Notes: generated by a model not told the origin, from the letters alone. A stretch of DNA of 64,000 nt from Ralstonia condita (GCF_958405655.1 NZ_CATYWO010000003.1:186001-250000), one strand, 5' to 3'. Shown: positions 53,951 to 62,561, counted from the first letter of the stretch. Translations and numbers: made by a program.

Positions 53951-55669
53951 TCAGTGCACCTCGGCCGGCACCGCTTGCGCGGGGGTGCTGCTCACCACGT
54001 TCAGTGTTGGGCGTCCGCCTTGACGCATCAGGTCGGCGGCGCGCTCGGCGATCATGATGATGGGGGCGTTGGTGTTGCCGCCGATCAGCGTGGGCATGAC
54101 CGAGCCGTCAATCACGCGCAGGCCTGTCAGGCCACGCACGCGCAGTTCCGGGTCGACCACGGCCATTGCATCGTCGGCGCTGCCCATCTTGCAGGTGCCG
54201 ACGGGGTGGTAGATGGTGTCGGCGTGCTGGCGGATCAGGGCACGGACGGCTTCGTCATCCGAGCCGTCGCCGCGGATATTTCCGGAATACAGCTCGCGAC
54301 CGCCCAGGTCGGCCAGCGGGCGCTGCGCGAAGATGCTCTTCACTGCGCGGAAGCCCGCCAGCATGCCCGCCATGTCGGCAGGGTCTGACAGGAAGCGCGG
54401 ATCGATCAGCGGCGCATCGCGCGTGTCGGCGGAGGCCAGGCGCACCTCGCCACGGCTCTTCGGACGCAGCACGCACACGTGGCAGGAATAACCGTGGCCG
54501 TAGTTGAACGTACGGTTGTGGTTGTCGGCCATGGCCACCACGAAGTGCAGTTGCAGATCCGGTTCGATCAGATCGGCGCGACTCTTGATGAAGCCGCCCG
54601 CCTCGGCAAAGTTGGTGGCCAGCATGCCGCGCCGCTCGCGGCGATAGCGCAGGATCTCGCCGAGCATGTGGGCGCCGCCTCGCAGCGAGTAGCCGATCAG
54701 GTCGAGGTTGAACAGCTTCTTGTGCAGGATGATGTCGAGATGGTCCTGCAGGTTCTGGCCGACGCCGGGCAGGTCCTGGACCACCGGAATGCCGAGTGCG
54801 CGCAGATGATCCGCCGGGCCGACACCCGACGCCATCAGCAATTGCGGCGAACCGAACGCGCCCGATGACACGATCACCTCGCGCCGTGCACGCAGTGTCT
54901 CCGTGCGGCCGGCGCGCTCCACCGTCACGCCTGCCGCGCGCTTGCCCTCAAACACGATGCGCAGCGCCTGCGTGTCAGGCATCACCGTCAACTGGCGGCG
55001 GCCACGGCTGAATGTGGCGTCGCTCTTGTCGCCGCCGTGCAGGTAGGCGCGCGCGGCGTTCCAGCGTTCACCGTTGTACTGCGTGACCTGGTACGGGCCG
55101 ACGCCCTCCTGGTTGGGGCCGTTGAAATCGTCGTTGCGCCGGTAGCCGGCGGCGGCCGCCGCGTCGACAAAGCGACGCGCGACCGGATTGCCGGTGCGCA
55201 GGTCGCTCACGTGCAGCGGGCCGTTACCGCCGTGCAGCGGATCATCATCGCGCCCGGCCACGCGCTCGTTGCTTTCGGAGCGCTTGAAGTAGGGCAGCAC
55301 GTCGTTCCAGCCCCAGCCGGTGCAGCCGAGCGACGCCCAGTGGTCGTAATCATTGCGCGTGCCGCGGATGTAGATCATCGCGTTGAGCGACGAGCTGCCG
55401 CCCAGCCCACGCCCACGCGGCTGATAGCCCTGACGCCCACCGAGGCCGGCCTGCGGCACCGTCTGGAAGGCATAGTTGCGCTTGTTCTTGAAGGGCAGGG
55501 ACGCCGCACATCCTGCCGGCACCCACACGGAGAGGTGATGATCATGCGGCCCCGCTTCCAGCAGCGCGACGGTCACGTCCGGATCTTCGGTGAGTCGGCT
55601 GGCAAGCGCGCAGCCGGCGGAACCTGCGCCGACGATGACGTAATCGAAGGTGAGCGAATCGGTGGCCAT
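53951..55669 (-). CDS. GMC-family oxidoreductase (choline/alcohol dehydrogenase-like)
   Basis: FAD-dependent GMC oxidoreductase of 572 aa. The N-terminal FAD motif DYVIVGAGSAGCALASRL, GRGLGGSSSLNAMIYIRG (first GMC signature), SGAFGSPQLLMASGVGP (second signature), and the C-terminal active-site region HPVGTCKMG and GNTNAPIIMIAERAADL are complete. Substrate could be choline or a medium-chain or aromatic alcohol. No betaine operon (betB/betI) adjoins, so the choline assignment is not made. A LysR gene is divergent upstream. Confidence 0.9.
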   Translation of the reverse strand: MATDSLTFDYVIVGAGSAGCALASRLTEDPDVTVALLEAGPHDHHLSVWVPAGCAASLPFKNKRNYAFQTVPQAGLGGRQGYQPRGRGLGGSSSLNAMIYIRGTRNDYDHWASLGCTGWGWNDVLPYFKRSESNERVAGRDDDPLHGGNGPLHVSDLRTGNPVARRFVDAAAAAGYRRNDDFNGPNQEGVGPYQVTQYNGERWNAARAYLHGGDKSDATFSRGRRQLTVMPDTQALRIVFEGKRAAGVTVERAGRTETLRARREVIVSSGAFGSPQLLMASGVGPADHLRALGIPVVQDLPGVGQNLQDHLDIILHKKLFNLDLIGYSLRGGAHMLGEILRYRRERRGMLATNFAEAGGFIKSRADLIEPDLQLHFVVAMADNHNRTFNYGHGYSCHVCVLRPKSRGEVRLASADTRDAPLIDPRFLSDPADMAGMLAGFRAVKSIFAQRPLADLGGRELYSGNIRGDGSDDEAVRALIRQHADTIYHPVGTCKMGSADDAMAVVDPELRVRGLTGLRVIDGSVMPTLIGGNTNAPIIMIAERAADLMRQGGRPTLNVVSSTPAQAVPAEVH

Positions 55670-56000
55670 GGGGGTGTCTCCGGAGTGGTTTTATTGGGCG
55701 AGCGACGCCGCCGGCTTGGTGCCGGTCACAACCCCACATCCTAGGCGCCCAGCGTTGTTTCAAACGACCGGGCTTACCCGCATTAGAACAGTTGCTCGGT
55801 TGTGCGCAGCAAAGTCCCCCGGCACGCGCTGACAACGCCTGCCCGGGCAATCGCCGCCCGAATGATGCAATGCAGCATTCGAAGCCACGCATACGTGTGC
55901 GACCTCCTTGCGAGCACCCGGCCACGGCGGCCGGGGTGTCCGCAATCCATTAGCGATCGTGAAACGCTCGCACCGGGGCATTAGCTTCTAGAATGCCCAG
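55670..56000. promoter_or_regulatory. Divergent promoter region between GMC and LysR genes
   Basis: 331 bases between the two divergent starts. LysR-type regulators commonly bind here through a T-N11-A motif, but the region is GC-rich and no single site stands out. No other element seen. Confidence 0.35.
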
Positions 56001-56888
56001 ATGGCCAAGAATCTCGACATCACCCTCGTCCGCACCTTCGTTGCCGTAGCTGAAAACGCCAGCATGACGGTGGCGGCCAACGCGCTGCATCTCACGCAGG
56101 GCGCCGTCAGCCAGCAGATCAAGCGGCTCGAAGACGCCTTCGAATGCCGGCTGTTCGAGCGCGACGGCCGGCGGCTCGAGCTCACCCACGCGGGTGAGCG
56201 CTTCCTTGGCCGCGCCAAGCGCCTGCTCGCGCTCAACGATGAAGTGTGGGCGGACATGGCCGCGCGCCCACTGCAAGGGCCGGTGCGCCTGGGCGTGCCT
56301 TACGACCTGGTCGGCACAGTCTTCCCGCCGATCTTCAAGGCCTTTACCGAGGCGTGGCCGGCGGTCGAACTCGGCATCGTCTGCGGCACATCGCCGGCGC
56401 TGGCACAAGGCATGGCGCGCGGCGAGCTGGACATCGCCGTGGTCGAAGCCCCCATAGACGAAGCCAGTGGCGAATGCCTGTGCGTGGAACGGCTGGTGTG
56501 GGTGGGCGCACGCGGCGGCAACGCGCACCTGAAGCGGCCCTTGCCGCTGTCGATGGTGGACGAAAGCTGCGCCTTCCGCGCCCGCGTGCTGAAAGCACTG
56601 GGCGAGCAGCGCACCGAATGGCGCACGGTGTTCGAGAGCGGCAACATTGAAGCCACCACCGCCACGGTACGTACCGGCCTGGCCGTCACGGCATGGCTCA
56701 CGCCGACGGTGCCGGCCGACCTCGACATCCTCGGGCCCGAAGCGGGACTACCGGACCTGCCGACGTTTGCGATCAGCCTCATGTTGCCAGCGCAGGGCGC
56801 GAACGCGGCGGCGCAGGCGCTGGCGGGATGCATCCGCGCAGGATTCTCGACCCGCCAACGCGCGGTGGAGCGCAAGCGCGCGGCCTGA
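56001..56888 (+). CDS. LysR-family transcriptional regulator
   Basis: Regulator of 295 aa. N-terminal winged helix (residues ~4-63: TLVRTFVAVAENASMTVAAN, LTQGAVSQQIKRLED) and C-terminal two-lobe effector domain (VRLGVPYDLVGTVFPP onward). Divergent from the GMC oxidoreductase, which is the most probable target. The ATG at 56001 is the standard position for the HTH and lies near the divergent promoter. Confidence 0.92.
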   Translation: MAKNLDITLVRTFVAVAENASMTVAANALHLTQGAVSQQIKRLEDAFECRLFERDGRRLELTHAGERFLGRAKRLLALNDEVWADMAARPLQGPVRLGVPYDLVGTVFPPIFKAFTEAWPAVELGIVCGTSPALAQGMARGELDIAVVEAPIDEASGECLCVERLVWVGARGGNAHLKRPLPLSMVDESCAFRARVLKALGEQRTEWRTVFESGNIEATTATVRTGLAVTAWLTPTVPADLDILGPEAGLPDLPTFAISLMLPAQGANAAAQALAGCIRAGFSTRQRAVERKRAA

Positions 56889-56950
56889 TCCACCCGGCCA
56901 TCCGGTGCTACCGGCGTCCCCGCCCGTCACGGGGAACCGTCAATCCGTTG

Positions 56951-57235
56951 TTATGCGGCGCAAACCCGCCGCCGCTCGATGGCGGCCAATACCTCCCACG
57001 TGCGCGGGTCCACATCGCTCCCCCCGAGCGACATCGACAGATACGCGTCGATGGCATCGATAAAGCCTTTCACAAATGCTGGTGGATACGCGTGTTCCGA
57101 GAAGTACGTGAGCTGCTCGCGCAGCTTGCCGGTCCGGCATTGACCGTGCGTGCGCATATCGGTGCGCGTGCGGCACAGGAACGCGCGCGCCGAGACTGCA
57201 CCGTCGAGGTAGATGCGGTTCTTGGTCAGCGACAT
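56951..57235 (-). CDS. Conserved 94-aa protein, right copy
   Basis: Second copy of the 94-aa protein at 28430-28714; 87 of 94 residues are the same. Differences are Leu8Ile, Leu35Thr, Met37Lys, Val59Ile, Thr61Ala, Gln90Arg and Ser92Cys. Ribosome site GGGAGGTG is kept. Here the upstream ash-like reading frame stays open and in frame with it, so a longer fusion product is conceivable. Unknown function. Confidence 0.7.
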   Translation of the reverse strand: MSLTKNRIYLDGAVSARAFLCRTRTDMRTHGQCRTGKLREQLTYFSEHAYPPAFVKGFIDAIDAYLSMSLGGSDVDPRTWEVLAAIERRRVCAA

Positions 57236-57327
57236 GCGGCACCTCCCGGTTGCGTGGGAAGCCTGCAGCGCCAAGGCGGTGGGGAAGGGTAAGACGCGGG
57301 GCGATGCCCGCTGAGTGCGGTAGCCAT
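57226..57327 (-). CDS. Conserved 33-aa upstream ORF, right copy
   Basis: ATG preceded by a strong AGGAGG, encoding 33 residues with ALSGHRPASYPSPPPW and ending PTQPGGAACR. It overlaps the start of the 94-aa gene by ten bases, as in the left copy. The good ribosome site here, against a TTG start in the left copy, makes this the better case that the peptide is made. Confidence 0.5.
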   Translation of the reverse strand: MATALSGHRPASYPSPPPWRCRLPTQPGGAACR

Positions 57328-57581
57328 GTGGCCTCCTGTGGTGATTGCAGGAGACCCGCCATTCGCTGCGAACGAGGGTGGCGGGCCTGACGACAGGGTT
57401 CGCAGACCGGCCACCACAGGAAACCGGCAGACCCGAAGGTCTCCCTGCCCGGCCCGCCGTAAAAAGCATAGGCGTGCGCAAGCACCGGACATAAAAACGC
57501 CGCGCGAAAGGCGGCTGTCCGTCTGTGGTGAGCGTGGACGGGCTGCGAAACCCGATCACCGTTGGTGCGGTGACGGTGGGG
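57328..57581 (-). ncRNA. Structured ash-like leader, right copy
   Basis: Same stems as the left copy: a hairpin directly after TATAAT (GTCACCG loop CGGTGAT, one G-U swap and a changed loop), the GGACA-GCCGC/GCGGC-TGTCC stem and the GAGACC-TTCGG-GTCT hairpin. The translated frame shows AGRAGRPSGLPVSCGG and RSANPVVRPATLV, an Ash-like pattern, here uninterrupted. Stems are kept while loops vary, consistent with a folded RNA. Confidence 0.5.
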
Positions 57582-57587
57582 ATTATA
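57582..57587 (-). promoter_or_regulatory. TATAAT -10 of ash-like leader, right copy
   Basis: Perfect consensus on the minus strand at the same distance from the first leader hairpin as at 28065. Confidence 0.55.
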
Positions 57588-57732
57588 GCGATCGAACAAG
57601 CCCATCCCATTCGTAATATTTCGCCAAATCCTGCTTGGCGCTCGATCTGCCCAAGACAATCCGAAGCGGTTAATCGGAGGCAGGTGCTATGCAAAACGAA
57701 CAGTGGTTGAGCTGCATCGTGGAGGCCACACC

Positions 57733-58302
57733 ATGATGCGAAGAATTGCTGTTGTCGGCGATGCGCTTCAAAACGGCGGAACGGTCCTGCCTTACTCGGG
57801 GCCTCCATGCACATTTGGAAGCGCAGATAACCAAGTCGCCCTGATCGCCGGAGGAGCGTACTGCGAAGCGTGCAAGAGCGTCGGCACCATTGCAAAGGCT
57901 GGCGGCCCGCGCCGGATGAATTTCATGGGCGAGGTTGCCTTGGATGGCGACGAGGTTCTGTGCAAGTGCCCGACTCCGCAACGCATCGTCGCTTTGCTCG
58001 CCGGCAACGCCTGGTATGAAGACATGGGCAGCGGGGAACGTGCATCCCATGCTGCCTCCGGCCATCCCCATGCCGCGGCAACGAGCACGGGAGCCTCAGC
58101 CAGTCATGACGAACAGACGCACCTCGTATCGCCGCACTTGGAGGGCTTGCCGTACTACATCGAGACCTCGGACGGCCGTACTTTCTCAGGCCGCACGCCT
58201 GCCAATGGTGCGCTACCACGCGTTGTCACACTCGGCGAGGAGGCATACACCGTTTTCTGGGGCGACGAGGCTCTTGCAAAGCAAGCGGGGGAATCGGCAT
58301 GA
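57733..58302 (+). CDS. PAAR-domain protein, island 2
   Basis: Predicted T6SS spike tip of 189 aa. The PAAR domain (residues ~1-90: GDALQNGGTVLPYSGPPCTF, YCEACKSVGTIAKAGG, DGDEVLCKCPTPQRI) is close to island 1's. The C-terminal ~85 residues (QTHLVSPHLEGLPYYIETSDGRTFSGRTPANGALP) differ in sequence but keep the DGR.F.G.T pattern, possibly an adaptor fold. Ribosome site GTGGAGG lies before the ATG. Its stop overlaps the Tae4 gene by four bases, so PAAR and cargo are translated together. Confidence 0.8.
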   Translation: MMRRIAVVGDALQNGGTVLPYSGPPCTFGSADNQVALIAGGAYCEACKSVGTIAKAGGPRRMNFMGEVALDGDEVLCKCPTPQRIVALLAGNAWYEDMGSGERASHAASGHPHAAATSTGASASHDEQTHLVSPHLEGLPYYIETSDGRTFSGRTPANGALPRVVTLGEEAYTVFWGDEALAKQAGESA

Positions 58303-58916
58303 CGGCAGCACAACGCAAACCGCTCAAACAGAAGGCTCAGGTCAGGACCAATGCAACGCCGGGATCGGTGTGCCGAATAGACGCTCCGGCGGTGAAGTTT
58401 GCGGACTTGTGGGGCAACTACGTTACGGGCGACCCATACGCCGACCCCACTGGGGCGTACAAGAATCAATGCGCAATCCGCATGAGCGCAACCTTGCATC
58501 GTGTCGGTATAGAGATGAAATCGTTCTCAGAGAAAGTGATAAAGCCCCCGCCCGGCAAAGATACCATCGGGCGCATCTTGCTAAAGGGAAAGGCTACGGC
58601 AACACGAGCCGATGAAATGGCCATATGGCTGAATCTGCAACCGTTCTGTGGTTTACCCAAAAGACCGCAAGATGTGACGGGCACGGACTGGGAGATGAAG
58701 GTGAAGGGGCGTACCGGCATCATCTTCTTCGGGGAGTATTGGGCTCGCGATGGCGAATCATCGGATCGCGCCAGCGGCGGTCACATCGATCTCTGGAATC
58801 AGGACACGTTGACTCCTTCCTCGACCTCCTTTTTCCGATTCAGGCTTGGCTTCAATAGTCTTTGGTATTCGGACTTACGGAACTCCAAAAAGATTCTTTT
58901 CTGGGAGATCAAGTGA
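58299..58916 (+). CDS. Tae4-like T6SS amidase effector
   Basis: NlpC/P60-like amidase of 205 aa that should cut gamma-D-glutamyl-mDAP bonds in peptidoglycan of rival cells. No signal peptide. The catalytic cysteine is Cys58 in YKNQCAIRMSATLHRVG and the histidine His162 in SGGHIDLWN, with Asp164 nearby, the family arrangement; WLNLQPFCG and GRTGIIFFGEYW are also Tae4-like. The first ~30 residues (basic, MTAAQRKPLKQKAQV) are extra and could be a PAAR-loading tail. The start overlaps the PAAR gene and the stop overlaps the next gene (GTGA). Confidence 0.8.
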   Translation: MTAAQRKPLKQKAQVRTNATPGSVCRIDAPAVKFADLWGNYVTGDPYADPTGAYKNQCAIRMSATLHRVGIEMKSFSEKVIKPPPGKDTIGRILLKGKATATRADEMAIWLNLQPFCGLPKRPQDVTGTDWEMKVKGRTGIIFFGEYWARDGESSDRASGGHIDLWNQDTLTPSSTSFFRFRLGFNSLWYSDLRNSKKILFWEIK

Positions 58917-59500
58917 AGACTCTCATCACTGCCGTGCTTGGCTCTTTTGGTGGGGCAGCACTCGGCATCGCCTTATCGCTGCCCTTCATGCACTTCATTC
59001 CCATGTGCGGAGAGGACTGCGCTGCAAGGCAGCTAGCGTTGCTGCTTTCCTGCGCATTGGTGGGCGCCATCTTGGTGTTCGCGACTTGCCTTGCGTTGCA
59101 AGTCAAGCGGAGCCGTATTGCTGTTTGGACCGTCACCCTTGGCGCCGAACTGATCATCACTCTCGTGGCGGCGATGGGCGCTTACATCCATAAGTTGCGA
59201 GAGGAGAACGCATACTTCTATAGCATTCGCGAGATACAACCGGAGTCAGATTTCTACCTAACGGTCGTCGCCAAAGAAGATGTGCAGGCATATGCGTTTC
59301 ACGCCCCCGAGAATCGGGAGACGTCGATCCTCATTAAACAATGGGAACGCTGTACATCCGGAGGACCAGCGGAGGGGCGAACCCAAATCCACTGCCGATC
59401 GGGGTATGGCTGGGTGGATCGCGCTGTGCTGCTCAAGAAGTTTGCCTTCGTTCACGATCCTCGCTTGCGCTATGACGAAAGCGAGGACCGCTCAAAATGA
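58913..59500 (+). CDS. Membrane protein, candidate Tae4 immunity (A)
   Basis: Protein of 195 aa starting with GTG (58913), which overlaps the Tae4 stop; GGGAG lies at good distance. Three membrane helices (about residues 5-27, 43-65, 70-95) precede a C-terminal domain of ~95 residues likely in the periplasm: YLTVVAKEDVQAYAF, LIKQWERCTSGG and HCRSGYGWVDR with two cysteines. It is not like known Tai4 proteins that I recall, yet its place and coupling make it the probable immunity protein. Its paralogue is the gene at 59936. Confidence 0.65.
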   Translation: MKTLITAVLGSFGGAALGIALSLPFMHFIPMCGEDCAARQLALLLSCALVGAILVFATCLALQVKRSRIAVWTVTLGAELIITLVAAMGAYIHKLREENAYFYSIREIQPESDFYLTVVAKEDVQAYAFHAPENRETSILIKQWERCTSGGPAEGRTQIHCRSGYGWVDRAVLLKKFAFVHDPRLRYDESEDRSK

Positions 59501-59868
59501 GAAGCGCTGGCCTAGCGTTGCTGTTTCTTGCCGTTGGACTTGCCACAACGTGGGTCGCTCTAAAGGTCGGCAGTCAGATGTCATATCGGCTTCCCTTCAA
59601 GCTTGTACCTCGTAACAGAGGAGGTTGCTATGAAATCGGCCCTTGCTGGCTGCCGTGGTGGGCGATTGTTCTTCTGCTTGGATATTTGCTTGGCCCCACA
59701 TTGATATTTGCCATAACGGGTTGGGCAAGCGCGCGTCCCGGCACCGGTGCACTGCGAGTATGGCGCCGACTATTAGCGCTGGTCATTGGGACGAGTTTGT
59801 TTTTTTTGTCGGATACGCGCTCCAACCCTGAAAAGACGGACAACTCAAAAGCATCCCCTACGCCTTAA
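59497..59868 (+). CDS. Small membrane protein in immunity cluster
   Basis: Protein of 123 aa, ATG overlapping the previous stop by four bases. Helices at about residues 4-24, 53-78 and 85-106, a Cys-containing loop (CYEIGPCWLPWW) between the first two, and a polar tail. No family recognised. Co-translated with candidate immunity A, so it may assist it, or be an immunity fragment. Confidence 0.55.
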   Translation: MRSAGLALLFLAVGLATTWVALKVGSQMSYRLPFKLVPRNRGGCYEIGPCWLPWWAIVLLLGYLLGPTLIFAITGWASARPGTGALRVWRRLLALVIGTSLFFLSDTRSNPEKTDNSKASPTP

Positions 59869-59883
59869 ACCCAACCGAAAAGC

Positions 59884-59935
59884 GCGGACTACGTATAAGT
59901 GCGCGACTCCAAGAAGATTCTTTTTTGGAGGTTGA
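59884..59935 (+). pseudogene. Fossil of a Tae4 3' end
   Basis: The bases GACTCCAAGAAGATTCTTTT read DSKKILFW in frame, matching the Tae4 C-terminus NSKKILFW (58892-58907). The preceding GGACTACG resembles GGACTTACGG of the Tae4 gene, and the following ribosome site and start (GGAGG, TTG) align with those of immunity A. It is out of any longer reading frame (stop just before), so it is a scar and not a gene. Confidence 0.7.
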
Positions 59936-60562
59936 TTGAAGCGAGCTCTGACGTTAATAAGTTTCGTGTTCGCCGGGTTCGTAACCGCCACGATCGTCAT
60001 ACGCATCATGACGGCTTTTGACCACAACCCTGGGTGCGGATTGGATTGTGCGAGCCCCGACCTTGAAGCCGCGGGTGTCGCAACTGTTTTGGCATTCCCG
60101 ATATTTGGTTTTTCCCTCACCCGCAAAAGAGGCTTTACGACACGTCGAATAGCGGTCACGTTGGCGACAGTGATGACAGTGGTGATTCTTGCCGCCGTCT
60201 TCCACTACGGCTTTAATCTACACACACGGTATCTCCGAGCAGAAGCAGCAAGACCCGTACAGCCGGACCTGGATTTCATGTATATGGCGATTTCGACCCG
60301 GGATGTTCAAACGTACACCGAACTCAAGAATGGTCAGCGTCTACCTGCCGGCGTGATTTCTCAATGGCAACGTTGTGCAATTGGCGGCGCGTCGTGTAGC
60401 AAACAACCCAGGCAAGCACACATGCTATGCAAAAGCGGGGAGGTTTTCGTCAATGAAGCCGACTGGAAATACTTCTCGCTGATTCCAAAAGAGAATGCCT
60501 TTGGAGCGATTCCCCTGAAATCGATGAAGCTATGCGCGCCCGACAATTGGGCTGAACCATAA
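59936..60562 (+). CDS. Membrane protein, paralogue of candidate immunity A (B)
   Basis: Protein of 208 aa starting with TTG after GGAGG. Same plan as immunity A: helices (about residues 4-27, 45-65, 72-98), then a C-terminal domain. Shared words are GCGLDCA (A: MCGEDCA), STRDVQTY (A: AKEDVQAY), ISQWQRCAIGG (A: IKQWERCTSGG) and a late C.SGE.FVNEA. Overall divergence is large, so the duplication is old or the copies came from different sources. Together with the upstream fossil it looks like an immunity gene retained after loss of its effector. Confidence 0.65.
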   Translation: MKRALTLISFVFAGFVTATIVIRIMTAFDHNPGCGLDCASPDLEAAGVATVLAFPIFGFSLTRKRGFTTRRIAVTLATVMTVVILAAVFHYGFNLHTRYLRAEAARPVQPDLDFMYMAISTRDVQTYTELKNGQRLPAGVISQWQRCAIGGASCSKQPRQAHMLCKSGEVFVNEADWKYFSLIPKENAFGAIPLKSMKLCAPDNWAEP

Positions 60563-60587
60563 GGCTTCTGCAGGCTCCACCGTTCAA

Positions 60588-60617
60588 TAAAAACAAAAAC
60601 CCCGCCAACCGGCGGGG
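60588..60617 (-). terminator. Rho-independent terminator
   Basis: Stem CCCCGCC / GGCGGGG with AACC loop; read leftward followed by GTTTTTGTTTTT. Ends the small protein gene at 60648 and also bounds island 2. Confidence 0.85.
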
Positions 60618-60647
60618 TCCCCCAAATCCTTTTGAGCCTGCAAGCAA

Positions 60648-60869
60648 TCAGGCCTGCGGGGCAGCCCCATCTTCGGGAGCCGCCTCGGCGCCTTCGGCCT
60701 TGGCTTCGTCCTTCTTTTCCAGCATCTCTTCCAGCGCGCCCGCGCCCTTGAAACCGGCGACGGCGGCGACTGCCTTAGTCAGCAGGCCGGCATCCGGATC
60801 GACTTTCTCGGCGGCTTCGACGGCGGCGACGGCGCCGGCGATCTTGCCCACTTCATCCAACAGTCCCAT
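60648..60869 (-). CDS. Small Ala/Glu-rich protein, function unknown
   Basis: Protein of 73 aa beginning MGLLDEVGKIAGAVAAVEAAEKVDPDAGLLTKA, with a charged coiled-coil-like end (LEEMLEKKDEAKAEGAEAA). ATG 60869 has GGAGGTGACC upstream. The hydrophobic-charged pattern suggests an amphipathic helix; no family recognised. Single gene between a promoterless-looking gap and a terminator. Confidence 0.65.
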   Translation of the reverse strand: MGLLDEVGKIAGAVAAVEAAEKVDPDAGLLTKAVAAVAGFKGAGALEEMLEKKDEAKAEGAEAAPEDGAAPQA

Positions 60870-60992
60870 GGTCACCTCCGCGTGATTGAACGGGAGAGCC
60901 ATCTTCCCACCGGGAAGGGGCGGGAGCGCAAACAAAGTTAAAAACTTTTACAGGGGAGTTCGTTTGCGTGGGCGGTGCGTCACGCCATGCCG

Positions 60993-61436
60993 TCACTCGG
61001 CCGGTGCATCGGCGGGGGCAGTGATGAGCGCCGCCAGACGCTGGCGCGCGCTGTCGCTGATGGGTGTCGAATGGCGCGTGGCCACGTCGATCTGCACGAT
61101 CACCGACTGCGACGTCGCGGCGCAGCGGCCGTTCTGGAACAGGGCCTGCTCGAGCTTGACCGAGCTGCGCCCGATTCTCGCCACGCGCGTGCCGATCTGC
61201 ACCGAGCCCGGCCAGAGGATTTCGTTGCGGAAGTCGAGCACGAGCTGCGCGATGACGAACTCGCACCCCGGCGCGGCCAGCGGGTTGTCCGGCGAGAACA
61301 GCATCTCGACGCGCCCGGTTTCCAGGTAGGTGGCGAAGACGGCGTTGTTGATGTGGCCCTGGCGGTCGGTGTCGCCGTAGCGGAGCTTGTCGGTGGCCTG
61401 GAGCGGGTAATCGGCGAGGGATGGCGTGGCAGTCAT
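60993..61436 (-). CDS. Hotdog-fold acyl-CoA thioesterase
   Basis: 4-hydroxybenzoyl-CoA thioesterase-like protein of 147 aa. The active-site segment LRYGDTDRQGHINNAVFATYLETGR carries the conserved Asp and GHINN; VLDFRNEILWPGSVQIGTRV is the second strand pair. Such enzymes hydrolyse acyl-CoA esters, substrate unknown. The ATG at 61436 gives the usual short N-terminus. Confidence 0.9.
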   Translation of the reverse strand: MTATPSLADYPLQATDKLRYGDTDRQGHINNAVFATYLETGRVEMLFSPDNPLAAPGCEFVIAQLVLDFRNEILWPGSVQIGTRVARIGRSSVKLEQALFQNGRCAATSQSVIVQIDVATRHSTPISDSARQRLAALITAPADAPAE

Positions 61437-61620
61437 TTGCGGCGCAAAGTCGGGATAGGTGGTGCATTCTGCCTGTGTTCCTGTGCAACCGCTGATGGCG
61501 CTGCGGCACCAGGCCGCTCGGGTTGACTCGTATCAACGCGCCACATTCAGCAGGCTTTACGTTAGAAGTTAACACCGACCGCACATCCGGCGCGGGCGGC
61601 AGACATGGCAAGGAGGCCAC

Positions 61621-62055
61621 ATGAAGACCCTGGTACTGGCAACGGACGGATCGAGCTATTCCGACGCGGCGGCACGCTGTATCGCGGACAAGACGCTGTT
61701 CGGCAGCGACGTGACCGTGCATGTCGTCCACTGCATGCCGGACTTGTCCGGCGATATCCGGTCCCTGGTCGGCAAGGCGGAGGTGGATGCCTGGTACGCG
61801 GAGGAGAGCGCCGGTGCCATGCGCTCTGTCTGCACGATCCTGACCGAGGCGGGCATGCCGTTCGAGCAGCACGCGCTGGTCGGATTTCCGCCCGAACGCA
61901 TCATTGAGCACGCCAAGCACGCAGGCGCGGCGGCCATCGTGATGGGCTCGCACGGACGGGGGGTGTTCGTGGAAGCGATTATGGGGTCGGTGGCGGGGCG
62001 CGTGGTGGCGCACGCGGAATGCCCCGTGCTGCTGGTCAAGGCCCCTAAGGCGTAG
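61621..62055 (+). CDS. Universal stress protein (UspA family)
   Basis: Protein of 144 aa with the Rossmann-like Usp fold. Start VLATDGSSYSDAA and the ATP-binding signature GSHGRGVFVEAIMGSVAGRVV, followed by HAECPVLLVK. Ribosome site AAGGAGG lies 7 bases before the ATG. It probably helps survival under starvation or oxidative stress; nothing in the context makes this more specific. Confidence 0.92.
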   Translation: MKTLVLATDGSSYSDAAARCIADKTLFGSDVTVHVVHCMPDLSGDIRSLVGKAEVDAWYAEESAGAMRSVCTILTEAGMPFEQHALVGFPPERIIEHAKHAGAAAIVMGSHGRGVFVEAIMGSVAGRVVAHAECPVLLVKAPKA

Positions 62056-62157
62056 CTTGACGGCGGGATCCTCCCCGCATGCATGGCGATCCGCTGGCGG
62101 GCGCAGCGACATGGTCTAGGATGTAGGCACCTTTCGTCACATCCTGGAGGACACACC

Positions 62158-62547
62158 ATGCCGCATTCCCGTGGTCTTGCGCTCGCCCTGGCGGGTGCCG
62201 CGCTGCTGGGCACCGCCACGCCGTCGTTCGCGTACTTCCGCAACGTGCTGGCCAGCACCATCATCGGCTCGATGAGCCAGACCGAACTGCAGTCGTTTAC
62301 CAAGGCGATCGGCAACACGCTGGTCAACGCGGCCGACAATACCCCCGCGCAATGGACCTGGCCCGCAAAGGGCAGGCTGCCGGCCATCGAAGCGACCATC
62401 ACGCCGCTGGAGAGCAAGACCGACGCCGGCCAATCGTGCCGTCGCCTGCAAAGCGAGCTGAGCCGCGGCAGCAGCAAGGAGCAATGGACAGCGTGGCTGT
62501 GCAAGCAGCCCAGCGGCGAGTGGAAGCTGCGCCCGCTGGCGCAATAA
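62158..62547 (+). CDS. Exported protein, surface-antigen-like (RT0821/Lpp0805 type)
   Basis: Secreted protein of 129 aa: signal residues 1-25 (ALLGTATPSFA), then MSQTELQSFTKAIGNTLVNAADN and the C-terminal CRRLQSELSR...QWTAWLCKQPSGEWKL with two cysteines. The C-terminal pattern fits the 17-kDa surface antigen-like domain. Function is unknown. Strong ribosome site TGGAGGA before ATG 62158. Confidence 0.65.
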   Translation: MPHSRGLALALAGAALLGTATPSFAYFRNVLASTIIGSMSQTELQSFTKAIGNTLVNAADNTPAQWTWPAKGRLPAIEATITPLESKTDAGQSCRRLQSELSRGSSKEQWTAWLCKQPSGEWKLRPLAQ

Positions 62548-62561
62548 CGCGCCGCGCCAGC

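Larger units (their letters stand above)
56951..58040. repeat. Right copy of inverted duplicated PAAR/ash-like module
   Basis: Reverse-oriented counterpart of 27560-28714: 94-aa ORF, 33-aa ORF, structured leader, TATAAT, box ATTGTCTTGGGCA (minus strand near 57648-57660) and the PAAR 5' half. Similarity is lost after about codon 105 of the PAAR gene, exactly where the two PAAR proteins become effector-specific. Confidence 0.85.
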
